Of a stretch of 64,000 bases of DNA, positions 44,572 through 53,668 are shown one piece after another (the first letter of the stretch is position 1; each line of letters begins with the position of its first letter). The notes beneath the pieces are model-generated. The model made no database searches. It had not been told where the DNA came from and saw only the letters and a program-made list of their open reading frames with translations. This stretch comes from [Clostridium] aminophilum. Its GTDB lineage: Bacteria > Bacillota > Clostridia > Lachnospirales > Lachnospiraceae. The stretch spans positions 18,635 to 82,634 of the forward strand of contig NZ_FOIL01000006.1 of NCBI RefSeq assembly GCF_900101295.1. The letters run 5' to 3'. The position numbers and the translations under genes were made by a program.

Positions 44572-46410
44572 TTACTCTACTGTCACACTCTTTGCAAGAT
44601 TTCTCGGCTTATCCACATCCAGGCCCTTTGCCACCGAGACATAATATCCGAGAAGCTGAAGCGGCACCACCGCAAGGCTCGGCGTAAAGTGAATATCCGT
44701 CTTCGGGATGTAGGCCGTGAAATCCGCCGTATCCTCGATTCCGTAATTGCCGTAGGTTGTCAGTCCCATCAGATATCCGCCTCTGGACTTGACCTCGACC
44801 ATGTTGCTGATCATCTTCTCATAGAGATCCGGCTGCGTCAGAACCGAGATCACGAGAGTTCCCTTCTCGATCAGGCTGATCGTGCCGTGCTTCAGTTCGC
44901 CGGCCGCATACGCCTCGGAATGAATGTAGCTGATCTCCTTGAGTTTCAGACTTCCCTCCAGGCTGACCGCATAGTCGATGCCTCTTCCGAGGAAGAAGAC
45001 ATCCTGCGCATTCGCGTATTTTGCGGCAAACCACTGGATTCTCTCCTTGTCGTCCAGAATCTTCTCAATCTTCCCCGGAACGGTCTGGAGTTCCTCCAGA
45101 TATCCCGCATACTGCTCATCCGTGATTTTCTCTCTTACCTTCGCAAACTCGATCGCCAGAAGATAGGATGCAATCAGCTGCGCGCTGTACGCTTTGGTTG
45201 TCGCAACCGAGATCTCCGGGCCGGCCAGCGTGTAGAAGACATGATCCGCCTCACGCGCAATCGTCGATCCGACGACATTGACGATGGCCAATGTCTCCGC
45301 GCCGTGTTCTTTCGCGATGCGCAGTGCCGCCAGAGAATCCGCGGTCTCTCCGGACTGGCTGACAATGATCACGAGAGAATTCTCCGGGATCAGAAGGTGA
45401 CGATAGCGGAACTCCGACGCGATCTCCACGCGGACCGGGATCTCCGCCATGTCTTCCAGTACATACTGCGCTGCCACGCCGACATGATAAGCGGAACCGC
45501 AGGCCACAATATAGATCTGGCGGAAGTTTCGGATGTGGTCCTCATCCAGACCCAGCGCCGTAAAATCGATCTTTCCGTCCTTGACCACCGAATTCAGGGT
45601 ATCCTTCACCGCTCTCGGCTGCTCATGGATCTCCTTGATCATGAAATGTTCAAAACCGTTCTTCTCGGCCGCATTGACATCCCATTTTACTTCCGTGACG
45701 TCCTTCTCGATCACTTCCTGGTCAATGTTGTAGAACGTCACCTCGCCCTTGCCCATGCAGGCCATCTCATTGTCGCCAATGTAATAAATATCTCTTGTGT
45801 AACGAAGAAGCGCCGCCACATCCGACGCCATATACGTATTGCCGTCCTTCACGCCGATAACCATCGGATTGTCCTTGCGGATCGCGTAGATCTCATCCGG
45901 GCACTCCGCAAAAAGCACCGCAATTGCGTAGGAGCCGCGCACGCGGAGCATGAAACGGGACAATGCGTCGATCGGTCCCTTCTGATATTTCTTGACATAA
46001 TAATCAATCAGCTTTGCCGCCACTTCCGTATCAGTCTGTGAATGGAACGAATAGCCGGCTTTCTCCAGCATCTCCTTTAATTCCAGATAATTCTCGATGA
46101 TGCCGTTGTGAACGATCGTCACGTTCCGGTCATCACTGCAGTGCGGATGCGCATTCGTCTCTGACGGCTCACCGTGGGTCGCCCATCTGGTGTGTCCGAT
46201 ACCGCAGTCCCCCGCCATTGCCAGACCGTCGTTCGTCTTCTCATAGAGCGCCTTCAGACGTCCCTTCGCCTTGACAATTTCCACATCGTTTTTGCCATTG
46301 CGAACTGCCACACCGGCCGAGTCATACCCCCGGTACTCCAGCTTGCTGAGCCCGTCCAGAAGGATTGGTGCCGCCTGAACATGTCCATTAAAACCTACGA
46401 TTCCACACAT
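44572..46410 (-). CDS. glmS: glutamine--fructose-6-phosphate aminotransferase (isomerizing)
   Basis: First enzyme of UDP-GlcNAc synthesis: fructose-6-phosphate plus glutamine to glucosamine-6-phosphate. At 612 residues it is the standard length. Catalytic Cys2 is in MCGIVGFNG, followed by the glutaminase motifs GIGHTRWATHGEPSETNAHPH and two SIS domains with CGSAYHVG and SQSGETADSLAAL. It ends with DVDKPRNLAKSVTVE. The ~190-nt upstream region has a TAAAAT at about 46593-46598 on the minus strand but no recognisable glmS ribozyme. Confidence 0.97.
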   Translation of the reverse strand: MCGIVGFNGHVQAAPILLDGLSKLEYRGYDSAGVAVRNGKNDVEIVKAKGRLKALYEKTNDGLAMAGDCGIGHTRWATHGEPSETNAHPHCSDDRNVTIVHNGIIENYLELKEMLEKAGYSFHSQTDTEVAAKLIDYYVKKYQKGPIDALSRFMLRVRGSYAIAVLFAECPDEIYAIRKDNPMVIGVKDGNTYMASDVAALLRYTRDIYYIGDNEMACMGKGEVTFYNIDQEVIEKDVTEVKWDVNAAEKNGFEHFMIKEIHEQPRAVKDTLNSVVKDGKIDFTALGLDEDHIRNFRQIYIVACGSAYHVGVAAQYVLEDMAEIPVRVEIASEFRYRHLLIPENSLVIIVSQSGETADSLAALRIAKEHGAETLAIVNVVGSTIAREADHVFYTLAGPEISVATTKAYSAQLIASYLLAIEFAKVREKITDEQYAGYLEELQTVPGKIEKILDDKERIQWFAAKYANAQDVFFLGRGIDYAVSLEGSLKLKEISYIHSEAYAAGELKHGTISLIEKGTLVISVLTQPDLYEKMISNMVEVKSRGGYLMGLTTYGNYGIEDTADFTAYIPKTDIHFTPSLAVVPLQLLGYYVSVAKGLDVDKPRNLAKSVTVE

Positions 46411-46671
46411 ATATATTGTCCTCTGTTTTCTTGATGGTTCTTTGATTGTTCCTTCGATGATTGTCTAAATCGTTTTTCTGTTTATTTTCATCCCTGTCCT
46501 CTGCGGTGCCGCCCTTTGCTCAGCCCCGGAAAGCAGGGAGTCGTCTTTTAATCCCGCCAATTTCCAATAGTTCCTGCGGTCTATCGAATTTTACCATAAA
46601 ACGCAGAAAAAAGGGGCATCAAATGAATTAAGATTCTTTGAAGCCCCCGAAATACGTATTCTTTTTCACTG

Positions 46672-48942
46672 CTAAAGCCCGGAGCACTCCGTCTCCCCGT
46701 TCAGCATTTTTTCAAACGCATCCGCCGGCAACGGTTTTGCATAATAATACCCCTGCATTTCCGGGCATCCGCGCTCACACAGAAAATCCGCCTGCTCCGC
46801 CGTCTCGACGCCTTCCGCGATCATATCCATTCCGAGAGAACGGATCATCCGGATCATGTGCGACACGATCACACGGCCTTTTTTCGGATCTCCCCTGCCG
46901 CTCAGGAACATCAGATCCAGCTTGATGCGGTCCACCGGAACCTCCTTCAGCATGTGAAGTGAAGAGTATCCGCTGCCGAAATCATCCATTTCCACCTTAA
47001 AGCCATAACTGCGGAGTTTCTTCGTCATCTCGATCAGGATGGCCGGATCTTCCACATAGGCCGTCTCTGTAATCTCAATCCGCAGCTGATCCGGTGACAG
47101 TCGGTACGTTCTCGTCAGATTCGCAAAAAACTCCGGCAGGCCCGGATTGGACTGAATATCGCTTCGCGACATGTTCACAGAAACGGAGAAATGTTTTCCT
47201 TCCTCATTCCACCGCGCAAGATCCTGGCAGACCGTCTCCCAGACAAAACTGTTCAGTTCGTACACTCCACCCGACTCCTCCAGAATCGGAATGAATTCGC
47301 CTGGGCTCAGCCATCCGAGTTTATTGTGCTCCCAACGGCAGAGCGCTTCGGCTCCGGTGATCTTCTTCTCTTTGTAATCCACCTGCGGCTGGTACCAGAC
47401 CCGTATCTCACCGTCGCGGATCGCCGTGGTCAGATGTCCGACGATATCCGCCATCCGCTTTCCTCTCTCCCACTGATCCTGATTGTAGAAAGCATACCCG
47501 TCCTTTCCGCTGTCGCGCACTTTTCGCTCCGCCACGCGGGCATAATCCAGCATCTGATCCACATCAATATGATAGTAATCTTCCGGTGTCAGAACGTAGA
47601 TTCCGCTGCAGATCAGGACCCTGTTGTCTTTTCCCTTCGCGATAAAGAAATCCCTCACCAGTTCAAAGACATCCTTCTCATCCCCGCGCATATTCTCCAT
47701 GCCGTTCACCCGGCGGAGCACCGCGAAATGATCGCCTTCCAGCCGTCCGATGGCCTCCTCCTCCGAAAGCCTCTCCATCGACCGGTCCGCCCAGAAACGC
47801 AACAGCTCGTCGCCCGCCTGCTTTCCAAAACTCTCATTGATGTATTTGAAATCCTTGATATTGTTGTACGAAATCATGTAGGCGATGTCCGGATGCGCCC
47901 GAATCAGCTCCTCCGCTTTTTTCCGGAAGCCGGTAAGGCTCAGAACGCCGGTCAGCTGATCGTAATCGACCATCTTCCGCATTTTCTCTTCCTGCTCCCG
48001 CTTCATGGCGCGCTGGCGCTGAATCGCAATCACAATCAGAAAGACCAGCGCCAGACCGCTCAAAAACAGAAGCAGACCGTACTGATACAGATAATCGCCC
48101 AGATCATACCGGTACAGTCTTCGGGATGTATAATCCAGAATCACCGCCTGCCGGCGGTTATAGTCCAGCAAAACGATTCCCCGGTTCAGCCGGGCAACTT
48201 TCTCCCGTCCGGCCGGCGTATTCGTCGTTCCGATACGGAAATCCATGGAGAACATGGCGGAAGGCTGCACCATCAGATCCGAGTAGGACGGTTTCTGCAG
48301 GACATAACTCCAGACATAGGAATTGTGTAAAAGTGCGTCCACCTTACCGTCCCGGAGAGCCTTCACGCATTCATCCATCGTTCCGTACAGTGTAATTTCG
48401 ATCCCAGGATAGAGCTTGTTCACGGTCTCCGCCCCCGCCGCCAGGGACTTCAGCATTCCGACATGAAGCTTATTGAGCGGTGGCATATCCTGCCGACCCT
48501 TTGTGACAAGCGTAAATGGCGTCTGCATCAGGTTATCCGTCACGATGCTCGGTTTTCCCGACTCGCTGGTCAATGCGCTTCCGAACGGCATGACCACATC
48601 GTAGGACTCATTATCCAGCGCCGCCTTCAGCGATTTTTCCGTGATCTCCCGGAATTCGGCCCGATATCCGGCCTTTTCCGCGGCAGTAACCATCAGATCC
48701 ACGCCGATTCCCGAAATCTCTCCGTTTTCCGGATCCCGGTAGAAGATCGGGCAGCGATCCGTCGGCACACCAACCGTTAAGATCTCCGACGGTTCCGCCG
48801 CACTTCCTGACTGCGCCACTGCACTTTCCGACTGCGCACAAACGATCATGGTCTCCGCAAGCAGAAGTGTCAACAGTATCATCAGGGTCAACAGCAGCGT
48901 TATCTTCCGCTGACCGTTTCGGCCTCGAATTATCTTTCTCAC
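46672..48942 (-). CDS. membrane c-di-GMP phosphodiesterase: SBP_bac_3 sensor, degenerate GGDEF, EAL
   Basis: A 756-residue signalling protein. It has a signal or TM helix (~12-35), then an extracytoplasmic solute-binding domain of the amino-acid type (~50-275, with VGVPTDRCPIFYRDPENGE and GIGVDLM). A second TM (~290-310) precedes a GGDEF-fold domain whose signature is EGDHF. The EAL domain is complete, with EALCRW, the DDFGSGYSSL loop and EGVET. The cyclase is therefore probably inactive or a GTP sensor, and the output is c-di-GMP hydrolysis in response to a small ligand. GTG 48942 follows a perfect AGGAGGTGA; an upstream TTG is rejected. Confidence 0.9.
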   Translation of the reverse strand: MRKIIRGRNGQRKITLLLTLMILLTLLLAETMIVCAQSESAVAQSGSAAEPSEILTVGVPTDRCPIFYRDPENGEISGIGVDLMVTAAEKAGYRAEFREITEKSLKAALDNESYDVVMPFGSALTSESGKPSIVTDNLMQTPFTLVTKGRQDMPPLNKLHVGMLKSLAAGAETVNKLYPGIEITLYGTMDECVKALRDGKVDALLHNSYVWSYVLQKPSYSDLMVQPSAMFSMDFRIGTTNTPAGREKVARLNRGIVLLDYNRRQAVILDYTSRRLYRYDLGDYLYQYGLLLFLSGLALVFLIVIAIQRQRAMKREQEEKMRKMVDYDQLTGVLSLTGFRKKAEELIRAHPDIAYMISYNNIKDFKYINESFGKQAGDELLRFWADRSMERLSEEEAIGRLEGDHFAVLRRVNGMENMRGDEKDVFELVRDFFIAKGKDNRVLICSGIYVLTPEDYYHIDVDQMLDYARVAERKVRDSGKDGYAFYNQDQWERGKRMADIVGHLTTAIRDGEIRVWYQPQVDYKEKKITGAEALCRWEHNKLGWLSPGEFIPILEESGGVYELNSFVWETVCQDLARWNEEGKHFSVSVNMSRSDIQSNPGLPEFFANLTRTYRLSPDQLRIEITETAYVEDPAILIEMTKKLRSYGFKVEMDDFGSGYSSLHMLKEVPVDRIKLDLMFLSGRGDPKKGRVIVSHMIRMIRSLGMDMIAEGVETAEQADFLCERGCPEMQGYYYAKPLPADAFEKMLNGETECSGL

Positions 48943-49097
48943 GCAATCACCTCCTGATCTCCGGGGTGGTTTCGTCCAAATCAATAGTATAACCGGGCAG
49001 TTGCATTGCCCCCTTATCTTGAGTCATCTCCCCTGAAACAGGGAATACGCAAACAATATATTGAGATATTTCCCGAGTGGATTTCTTAATTGTCTAT

Positions 49098-49106
49098 ATT
49101 ATACCA
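49098..49106 (-). promoter_or_regulatory. extended -10 promoter of the EAL gene
   Basis: TGGTATAAT on the minus strand (extended -10 with consensus TATAAT) about 155 nt before the GTG start. The leader has a GGGCA/TGCCC hairpin but no recognised riboswitch. Confidence 0.5.
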
Positions 49107-49160
49107 TTGAACAGCTGCGTTTTTTGATAAATATTGCGTTATTTTTTCTTTTTTCTCTTT

Positions 49161-49520
49161 TTAAAGGCCGTCCTTGGTTTCCGTTTCCGGCAGTTTGTTC
49201 GTCTTTCTTATGCGCTTTATTTCTTTCAGTTCTTCTTCATCCCGGACCTGCTTCGCGTTCTTCTCCGCGATGATCCCGGAAATCCCCTGTATCTCTTTCT
49301 CATACATCTCCGGCTCAAATTCCACCAGAAACTGCGCCAGTGATTTCGGATCCAGAAATCTTGCATCCCCCGTCCCGTCATACGGCCCGTGTGAACGCTT
49401 GTAACGGTAGAAAATCTTCATCGCCTCGTCAATCGGGATATTTCTCTTCCGTGAAATGCTGCGGATCATCCAGTCTTCCAGTCCTTCCAGACATTCGTTT
49501 TTCGATAATTCCTTGCTCAT
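49161..49520 (-). CDS. hypothetical protein, 119 aa
   Basis: A small, highly charged, helical protein. It has an N-terminal helical region (CLEGLEDWMIRSISRKRNIP), a central DGTGDARFLDPKSLAQFLVEFEPEMYEKEI segment and a Lys/Glu-rich tail. No family recognised. It is followed on the same strand side by another small unknown gene (49635). Both lie at the left edge of the accessory island. Confidence 0.55.
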   Translation of the reverse strand: MSKELSKNECLEGLEDWMIRSISRKRNIPIDEAMKIFYRYKRSHGPYDGTGDARFLDPKSLAQFLVEFEPEMYEKEIQGISGIIAEKNAKQVRDEEELKEIKRIRKTNKLPETETKDGL

Positions 49521-49634
49521 TGCGGTCTCATCCTTTTCTGAATTATGCTTGGGAATCCCTGATTATATCAGCGTTTCCCTGATGTTTGTGTCTAAGGCCA
49601 TTTTGCCGCACAATATCGAAATTATATCATATGT

Positions 49635-49853
49635 TTATCCGAACAAAAACGCATTAAGCTCTTCGAGAGCTTTTTTCATTTCCGGGTCCTCTTCTTTCGA
49701 AATATACTGTTCCAGGCGAACCGCTCTCCACTCTTCCGGTTCTCCTTTTTTCTTGTATGCCATTTTTACCATATCCCCAAGAAAATCGCCTTTTTTCGCC
49801 TGTCGGTGAGCTCTGCAGTATTCTTCGATAATGATTCGCGAATCTTCGTTCAT
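49635..49853 (-). CDS. hypothetical protein, 72 aa
   Basis: A 72-residue acidic/basic helical protein (MNEDSRIIIEEYCRAHRQAKKG...). No domain recognised. It could be a small toxin-antitoxin-type or regulatory partner of the 119-residue protein 114 bp downstream, but nothing in the sequence proves this. Confidence 0.5.
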   Translation of the reverse strand: MNEDSRIIIEEYCRAHRQAKKGDFLGDMVKMAYKKKGEPEEWRAVRLEQYISKEEDPEMKKALEELNAFLFG

Positions 49854-49996
49854 GGGTTTCTCGGCCTCTCTCGTTGGATTTGTAACATCAAAACAACTTT
49901 TATCTCAATTTTAGCTTAACCGCCATATTTTGTCGAGTTGACGAGCCGGAAATCATCTCCGTTATCTGCCGTCTGCAAGCCTTCCTTCCCATCCGT

Positions 49997-50311
49997 TCAC
50001 AATTGGCCGCCGGAGCATTTAATTCCCTCCGTCTCCAGCACCTCCGCCCTCACCGAGGCGTCCAGAAACTCTTCCGCCGGCACTGCGAAAAATGTCACAC
50101 TTCCGTTCAGAGCCTCCTTCACCTCCGGATCGGTGAGCGCAAGAGCCGCGCCGAGGATGGATATGATCTGTGCATAATGTCCGCAGGCATGGGCAAATCC
50201 TTTTTCGGTTGCATGCGGATGCGACGGGCAGCTCAGGCCGTCCAGCTCTCCGATCAGCGCGATATGCGGTCCTTCCATTTCCTCACTGCTATAGACAGTA
50301 CGACCTACTTC
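49997..50311 (-). pseudogene. truncated M20-family amidohydrolase fragment
   Basis: About 105 codons recognisable as the N-terminal third of an M20 (AbgB/hippuricase-like) metallo-amidohydrolase: ALIGELDGLSCPSHPHA, FAHACGHYAQI with metal-binding His/Asp residues, and FFAVPAEEFLD. The open frame continues 5' to about 50330, where it merges with the end of the ATPase gene. It stops 3' at 49997, far short of the ~400 residues expected. It therefore appears to be a remnant cut by insertion of the island. Confidence 0.75.
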
Positions 50312-51285
50312 ACCCTCAATACATTCCTTAGGGTTTCAGGCAATATCCTCAAAATCTGCTCCCGGATCTTTCCCTGCAGAAAGGCGGGATTCAGATTGGA
50401 TTTTGAATATCTCATATATGTATCTACCGTTTTTCCTGTTAACAGATGTGTGAAATATCTCTCCCAGCTTATATACATTTCACTATCTATATAATCCGAA
50501 GGATTCTCCAAAATTTCTGTAATTTCCTTGTCCTTCAATACTCCGGAAGATAGAATCAGCCATTCAAAAGACTCCGGAAGATACAGCTGAATGCCCTTAT
50601 TCCGAAGCATGACCTGATAAACCTTTTCCATATGTGCTCCAAATGCAGCACCATCTGCGATAATAACGATGTTTTCTTTGTTCTCCTCTGTCTGCAACAT
50701 ACCAAAGATATTTCCGGCCCCCTGAGCAGACACACACTCCACTTCTTTTGGGGATACTTTCGAAAAAAATTCATACCCTGAATTCGAATCCTCTACAAGA
50801 AGCTTTACTGCTTCATTCGAATTCAAAGATCTGTAATCGCCGTATATTCGATACATATGATGATACACCGGCTCCTGAAGGGAATACTTTCCCGCGCTTC
50901 GAATCCCATATATTTCCGTTACACTGTAAGGCAGATTACTGATGCTCTCTCTGGTAACGATCACATAGTAATTGTCCGTTCCCTGTATCGCCCGTGCAAA
51001 TTCCTGCTGCGCAACAAAGCGATTCCCCTCATCAATAAACACGAGACTTTTATGAATTCCATTCAATTGCTCCATCCATGTATTCCCGGCAATCACTCTG
51101 CATGGCACATCACAACTCAGATTGATTCCGGTATCTGCTCCATTCAAGTAATACTCCTGGATCATATCCACCAAAGTAGTCTTTCCGGTAGCACTATCCC
51201 CTTTCAGTATTGTAATGTTGCGAGAAAAGGCCATCTCATACTTCAAATGAGCAGACTGTACGAGCAAATGTATCACTCCATGCAT
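50305..51285 (-). CDS. P-loop ATPase of the DUF4869-linked module, copy 1
   Basis: A 326-residue protein. Walker A is GDSATGKTT (29-37), Walker B is LVFIDE (81-86) and a sensor-like strand is YYVIVTRE. After residue ~155 comes a second domain: strand KLLVED (E165, D166), turn QGAGN, strand IVIIADGAAFG (D211) and strand LYLPESFEWLIL. This resembles a TOPRIM layout as in OLD-type nucleases, although the usual second DxD acid is replaced by Ala (inference). The C-terminal helical region begins SWERYFTHLL. The ATG overlaps the stop of the DUF4869-like gene (TGATG). Function unknown. Confidence 0.75.
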   Translation of the reverse strand: MHGVIHLLVQSAHLKYEMAFSRNITILKGDSATGKTTLVDMIQEYYLNGADTGINLSCDVPCRVIAGNTWMEQLNGIHKSLVFIDEGNRFVAQQEFARAIQGTDNYYVIVTRESISNLPYSVTEIYGIRSAGKYSLQEPVYHHMYRIYGDYRSLNSNEAVKLLVEDSNSGYEFFSKVSPKEVECVSAQGAGNIFGMLQTEENKENIVIIADGAAFGAHMEKVYQVMLRNKGIQLYLPESFEWLILSSGVLKDKEITEILENPSDYIDSEMYISWERYFTHLLTGKTVDTYMRYSKSNLNPAFLQGKIREQILRILPETLRNVLRVK

Positions 51286-51722
51286 CAGACATACCTCCCT
51301 GCAACCGAAAGAAGTTCTTCCATGTTATGAACCACTTCCCCCGTATTTAAGATCTTCACTTCAAAATTCGCATCCCCAAAGTCCATCAGATGGCGAAGAT
51401 TCACCGTCACATTCTTTTCTTTTCCGATACGTAGAAGCCACGCCGCGCAATTATCGCCGCAATTGGATGCATTAAAAACCTTGTCCGTGACCTTATCGAT
51501 CAGAATCAGCGTCTTCACGCCTCCCGACAGCGATACCGGAGCGATTACGCCCAATACCGGACTATCAATCGCACCATTCCCAAGTACATCTGACTGATCG
51601 ACATCCTTAACCATCGCAACAACGTCCGGATCTTCAAACCATTTCGGGTCATAATTAAACTTAAAATACGACGAGGTATTATAAATCACATCCTCCATGT
51701 CTCCATAATAAATATTCAGCAT
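51285..51722 (-). CDS. DUF4869-like protein, copy 1
   Basis: A 145-residue protein of the clostridial DUF4869 type. It starts MLNIYYGDMEDVIYNTS and has a DVDQSDV segment (~40-46), SPVLG, LSGGVKTLILI (~66-75) and the hallmark NASNCGDNCAAWLL (84-97), with Cys at 88 and 92. Family function unknown. It is translationally coupled to the ATPase gene behind it, so the two products probably act together. Upstream lies a broken relative whose stop overlaps this ATG. Confidence 0.75.
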   Translation of the reverse strand: MLNIYYGDMEDVIYNTSSYFKFNYDPKWFEDPDVVAMVKDVDQSDVLGNGAIDSPVLGVIAPVSLSGGVKTLILIDKVTDKVFNASNCGDNCAAWLLRIGKEKNVTVNLRHLMDFGDANFEVKILNTGEVVHNMEELLSVAGRYV

Positions 51723-51968
51723 AACTCCTCCAACTGAGCTGTCCCTATACTATGTCCACAGTGGATATCATATCCGCTCAGACTGCACTTTATATTTTTC
51801 TTCTCTGCAATATCAAGGATCAACTTTTCGCACTTCCGAATGATCAACCGTGCTTACGATCTTCCTAACAAACGGATCGTCAAAATAAGCTTCATCGTAA
51901 GTATTATTGAAATATGTATCTACGTTCAATATCGCGCCTTTGTCATATCCCAAAAAAATGCTTAACAT
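51716..51968 (-). pseudogene. broken DUF4869-like gene (internal deletion and frameshift)
   Basis: From ATG 51968 the frame reads MLSIFLGYDKGAILNVDTYF and continues through DDPFVRKIVSTVDHSEV, closely matching the first 46 residues of the intact DUF4869 proteins, before a stop at 51813. In the next frame the sequence continues CEKLILDIAEKKNIKCSL up to a stop at 51716. This aligns with the CAKWILKLGQEQDFTINL part of the intact proteins. The middle third is missing. This is best read as a third DUF4869 copy with a deletion. Confidence 0.65.
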
Positions 51969-52172
51969 CGATTACCTTCTCATTCTTAATAACTGTACTA
52001 ATCTTTTAGCAAAGCAACTATAGCAAAAAGCGCCCATACGGAAGCCTTATTAAGGTTACCCTTTTTTACCAACGATATCAAAAAAGAATTTCATCCTAAT
52101 CTAACCTTGACTTTTCATAGCTGGTCTCCCCGACTATCTGTTAACGCCCGCGCCTGAGTAACCGCTTTTTCG

Positions 52173-53156
52173 TTACTTATCCTCCGATTCTTTCAGATCC
52201 ACTTCAGGGATTTCTTTCTCAATCTCCCGAACCACCCTATCCTGGAGGTAGTAGTTTGCCAACTTGTCTTTCCGGTATTTTTTAAACTCTGAATTCTGCG
52301 TAGCATCCATCAAAAGCTTTGTAAAATATTGTTCCCAACTCATAAACGCTTCGCTATTTGCAAATAACTCCGGCGAGTCCAATTGCTCATTATTCTCTAA
52401 TTCTACGACCCCAGACTTTAAAACAATCCATTCAAACGATTCAGGAAGAAATAGTGCAATCTTCCGAGGGCGTAACGCCTGCTGCCTGACTACATCTTCC
52501 ATTTCCGCGCCAAACGCAGCTCCATCCGCAACAACCACCACAGCCATTTCCGAATACCGGTTTAAGGTTGAGAGCACCTGCGATTTTCCCTCTGCCGACA
52601 CGCATGAAATCCCCATCTTCTTAGCGACCGATTCAAAGAATTGAAAACCGGATCTTTTATCTTCCGTAATGATGACTTGTGGTCGAAATGGCAAGTATCT
52701 TCTTACCGGAGCATCGTACATCCGTTCAATTTCCGTATAAATCTTCTCGAATCTCTTATTCTTTGTCCCAGAAAGCCTGTAAATCTCATCTACACTGACT
52801 GGCAATTGTTCCAGATAATTTCTGGTTATCAAAAGATAATAATTGTCACTGCCTTTTACAGTTTCGGCAAAGTCTTTCGAACGAATGAAATGACTGTCCT
52901 CATCAATGATAACAATCTTTCCTGGATTACGTAGAATCTCGTCTTTCCACTGATCCCCTTCAATCGCGACCAGTTCCCGGTCGCAGGAGATGCTGACTCC
53001 ACTTTCCTTGCCGTACCGGTTGTATTCACGGATCATATCGAAAAGTGTTGTCTTTCCTCTTCCGCTTTCCCCTCTTAAAATGGTCAGATTTCTTCGTAAG
53101 GTAAATGAATAACTATTTCTGCTATTCTTGACCCTGATCTTGTATTCACCGTGCAT
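52173..53156 (-). CDS. P-loop ATPase of the DUF4869-linked module, copy 2
   Basis: A 327-residue paralogue of the protein at 50305, with motifs at the same positions: Walker A GESGRGKTT (29-37), Walker B IVIIDE (81-86) and YYLLITRN. The TOPRIM-like half has VIITED (E165, D166), SAEGKS, VVVVADGAAFG (D211) and LFLPESFEWIVL, and the C-terminal region starts SWEQYFTKLL. The two copies differ widely in between, so the duplication is old or the copies came separately. It overlaps the DUF4869-like gene upstream by 11 bp. Confidence 0.75.
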   Translation of the reverse strand: MHGEYKIRVKNSRNSYSFTLRRNLTILRGESGRGKTTLFDMIREYNRYGKESGVSISCDRELVAIEGDQWKDEILRNPGKIVIIDEDSHFIRSKDFAETVKGSDNYYLLITRNYLEQLPVSVDEIYRLSGTKNKRFEKIYTEIERMYDAPVRRYLPFRPQVIITEDKRSGFQFFESVAKKMGISCVSAEGKSQVLSTLNRYSEMAVVVVADGAAFGAEMEDVVRQQALRPRKIALFLPESFEWIVLKSGVVELENNEQLDSPELFANSEAFMSWEQYFTKLLMDATQNSEFKKYRKDKLANYYLQDRVVREIEKEIPEVDLKESEDK

Positions 53157-53610
53157 CCTTCTGCTCCTCTCTCAGGTAGGATGCCCCCGCAATCAGGAAC
53201 TCCTGCATATTGTGAACAATCTGCTTTCTGTCATTCAGAATTCGAATGTCAAACTCTCCACCTCCAAAATCCATCACATGAAAAAGATTAATCGTAAAGT
53301 CCTGTTCCTGACCGAGCTTTAAAATCCATTTCGCACAGTTATCTCCGCAATTAGACGCGTTAAATACTTTTCCCGGCAAATGTTTCATCAGAATTAACGC
53401 TTTCACTCCTCCGGACAACTGTAACGGGGAAATATTCCCTAACACCGGGCTCTGAATACAATTTGCATCAATCACTTCCGAATGGTCTACGTCCGAAATT
53501 ACCTTTCTGGCAAATTCATCCGTGATCCATTCATCTTTATATCGATTCTTAAAGAACACCGATGTGTTATATATGGCATTCTCTTTATCTCCAAACCATA
53601 CTCTTAACAT
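53146..53610 (-). CDS. DUF4869-like protein, copy 2
   Basis: A 154-residue paralogue of the protein at 51285. It has MLRVWFGDKENAIYNTS, VDHSEV (~41-46), SPVLG, LSGGVKALILM and NASNCGDNCAKWIL at identical positions (Cys 88 and 92), plus a C-terminal IVHNMQEFLIAGASYL matching VVHNMEELLSVAGRYV. It begins ~60 bp after a truncated Fic gene and overlaps its ATPase partner by 11 bp. The two invariant Cys may bind metal or be reactive; unproven. Confidence 0.75.
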   Translation of the reverse strand: MLRVWFGDKENAIYNTSVFFKNRYKDEWITDEFARKVISDVDHSEVIDANCIQSPVLGNISPLQLSGGVKALILMKHLPGKVFNASNCGDNCAKWILKLGQEQDFTINLFHVMDFGGGEFDIRILNDRKQIVHNMQEFLIAGASYLREEQKDAR

Positions 53611-53668
53611 AGTTTTCTCTTTTCGTTTTTTTAATATTAGTCCTTCAATCCATCGTAACTATATAATT

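Noticed and set aside
46411..46620. glmS ribozyme upstream of glmS
   Set aside because: The conserved ribozyme core could not be found on the minus strand. Only an ordinary ~190-nt leader with a possible TAAAAT box is seen.
48943..49097. c-di-GMP riboswitch in the leader of the EAL gene
   Set aside because: The leader has a simple GGGCA/TGCCC hairpin but none of the conserved blocks of class I or II c-di-GMP aptamers.
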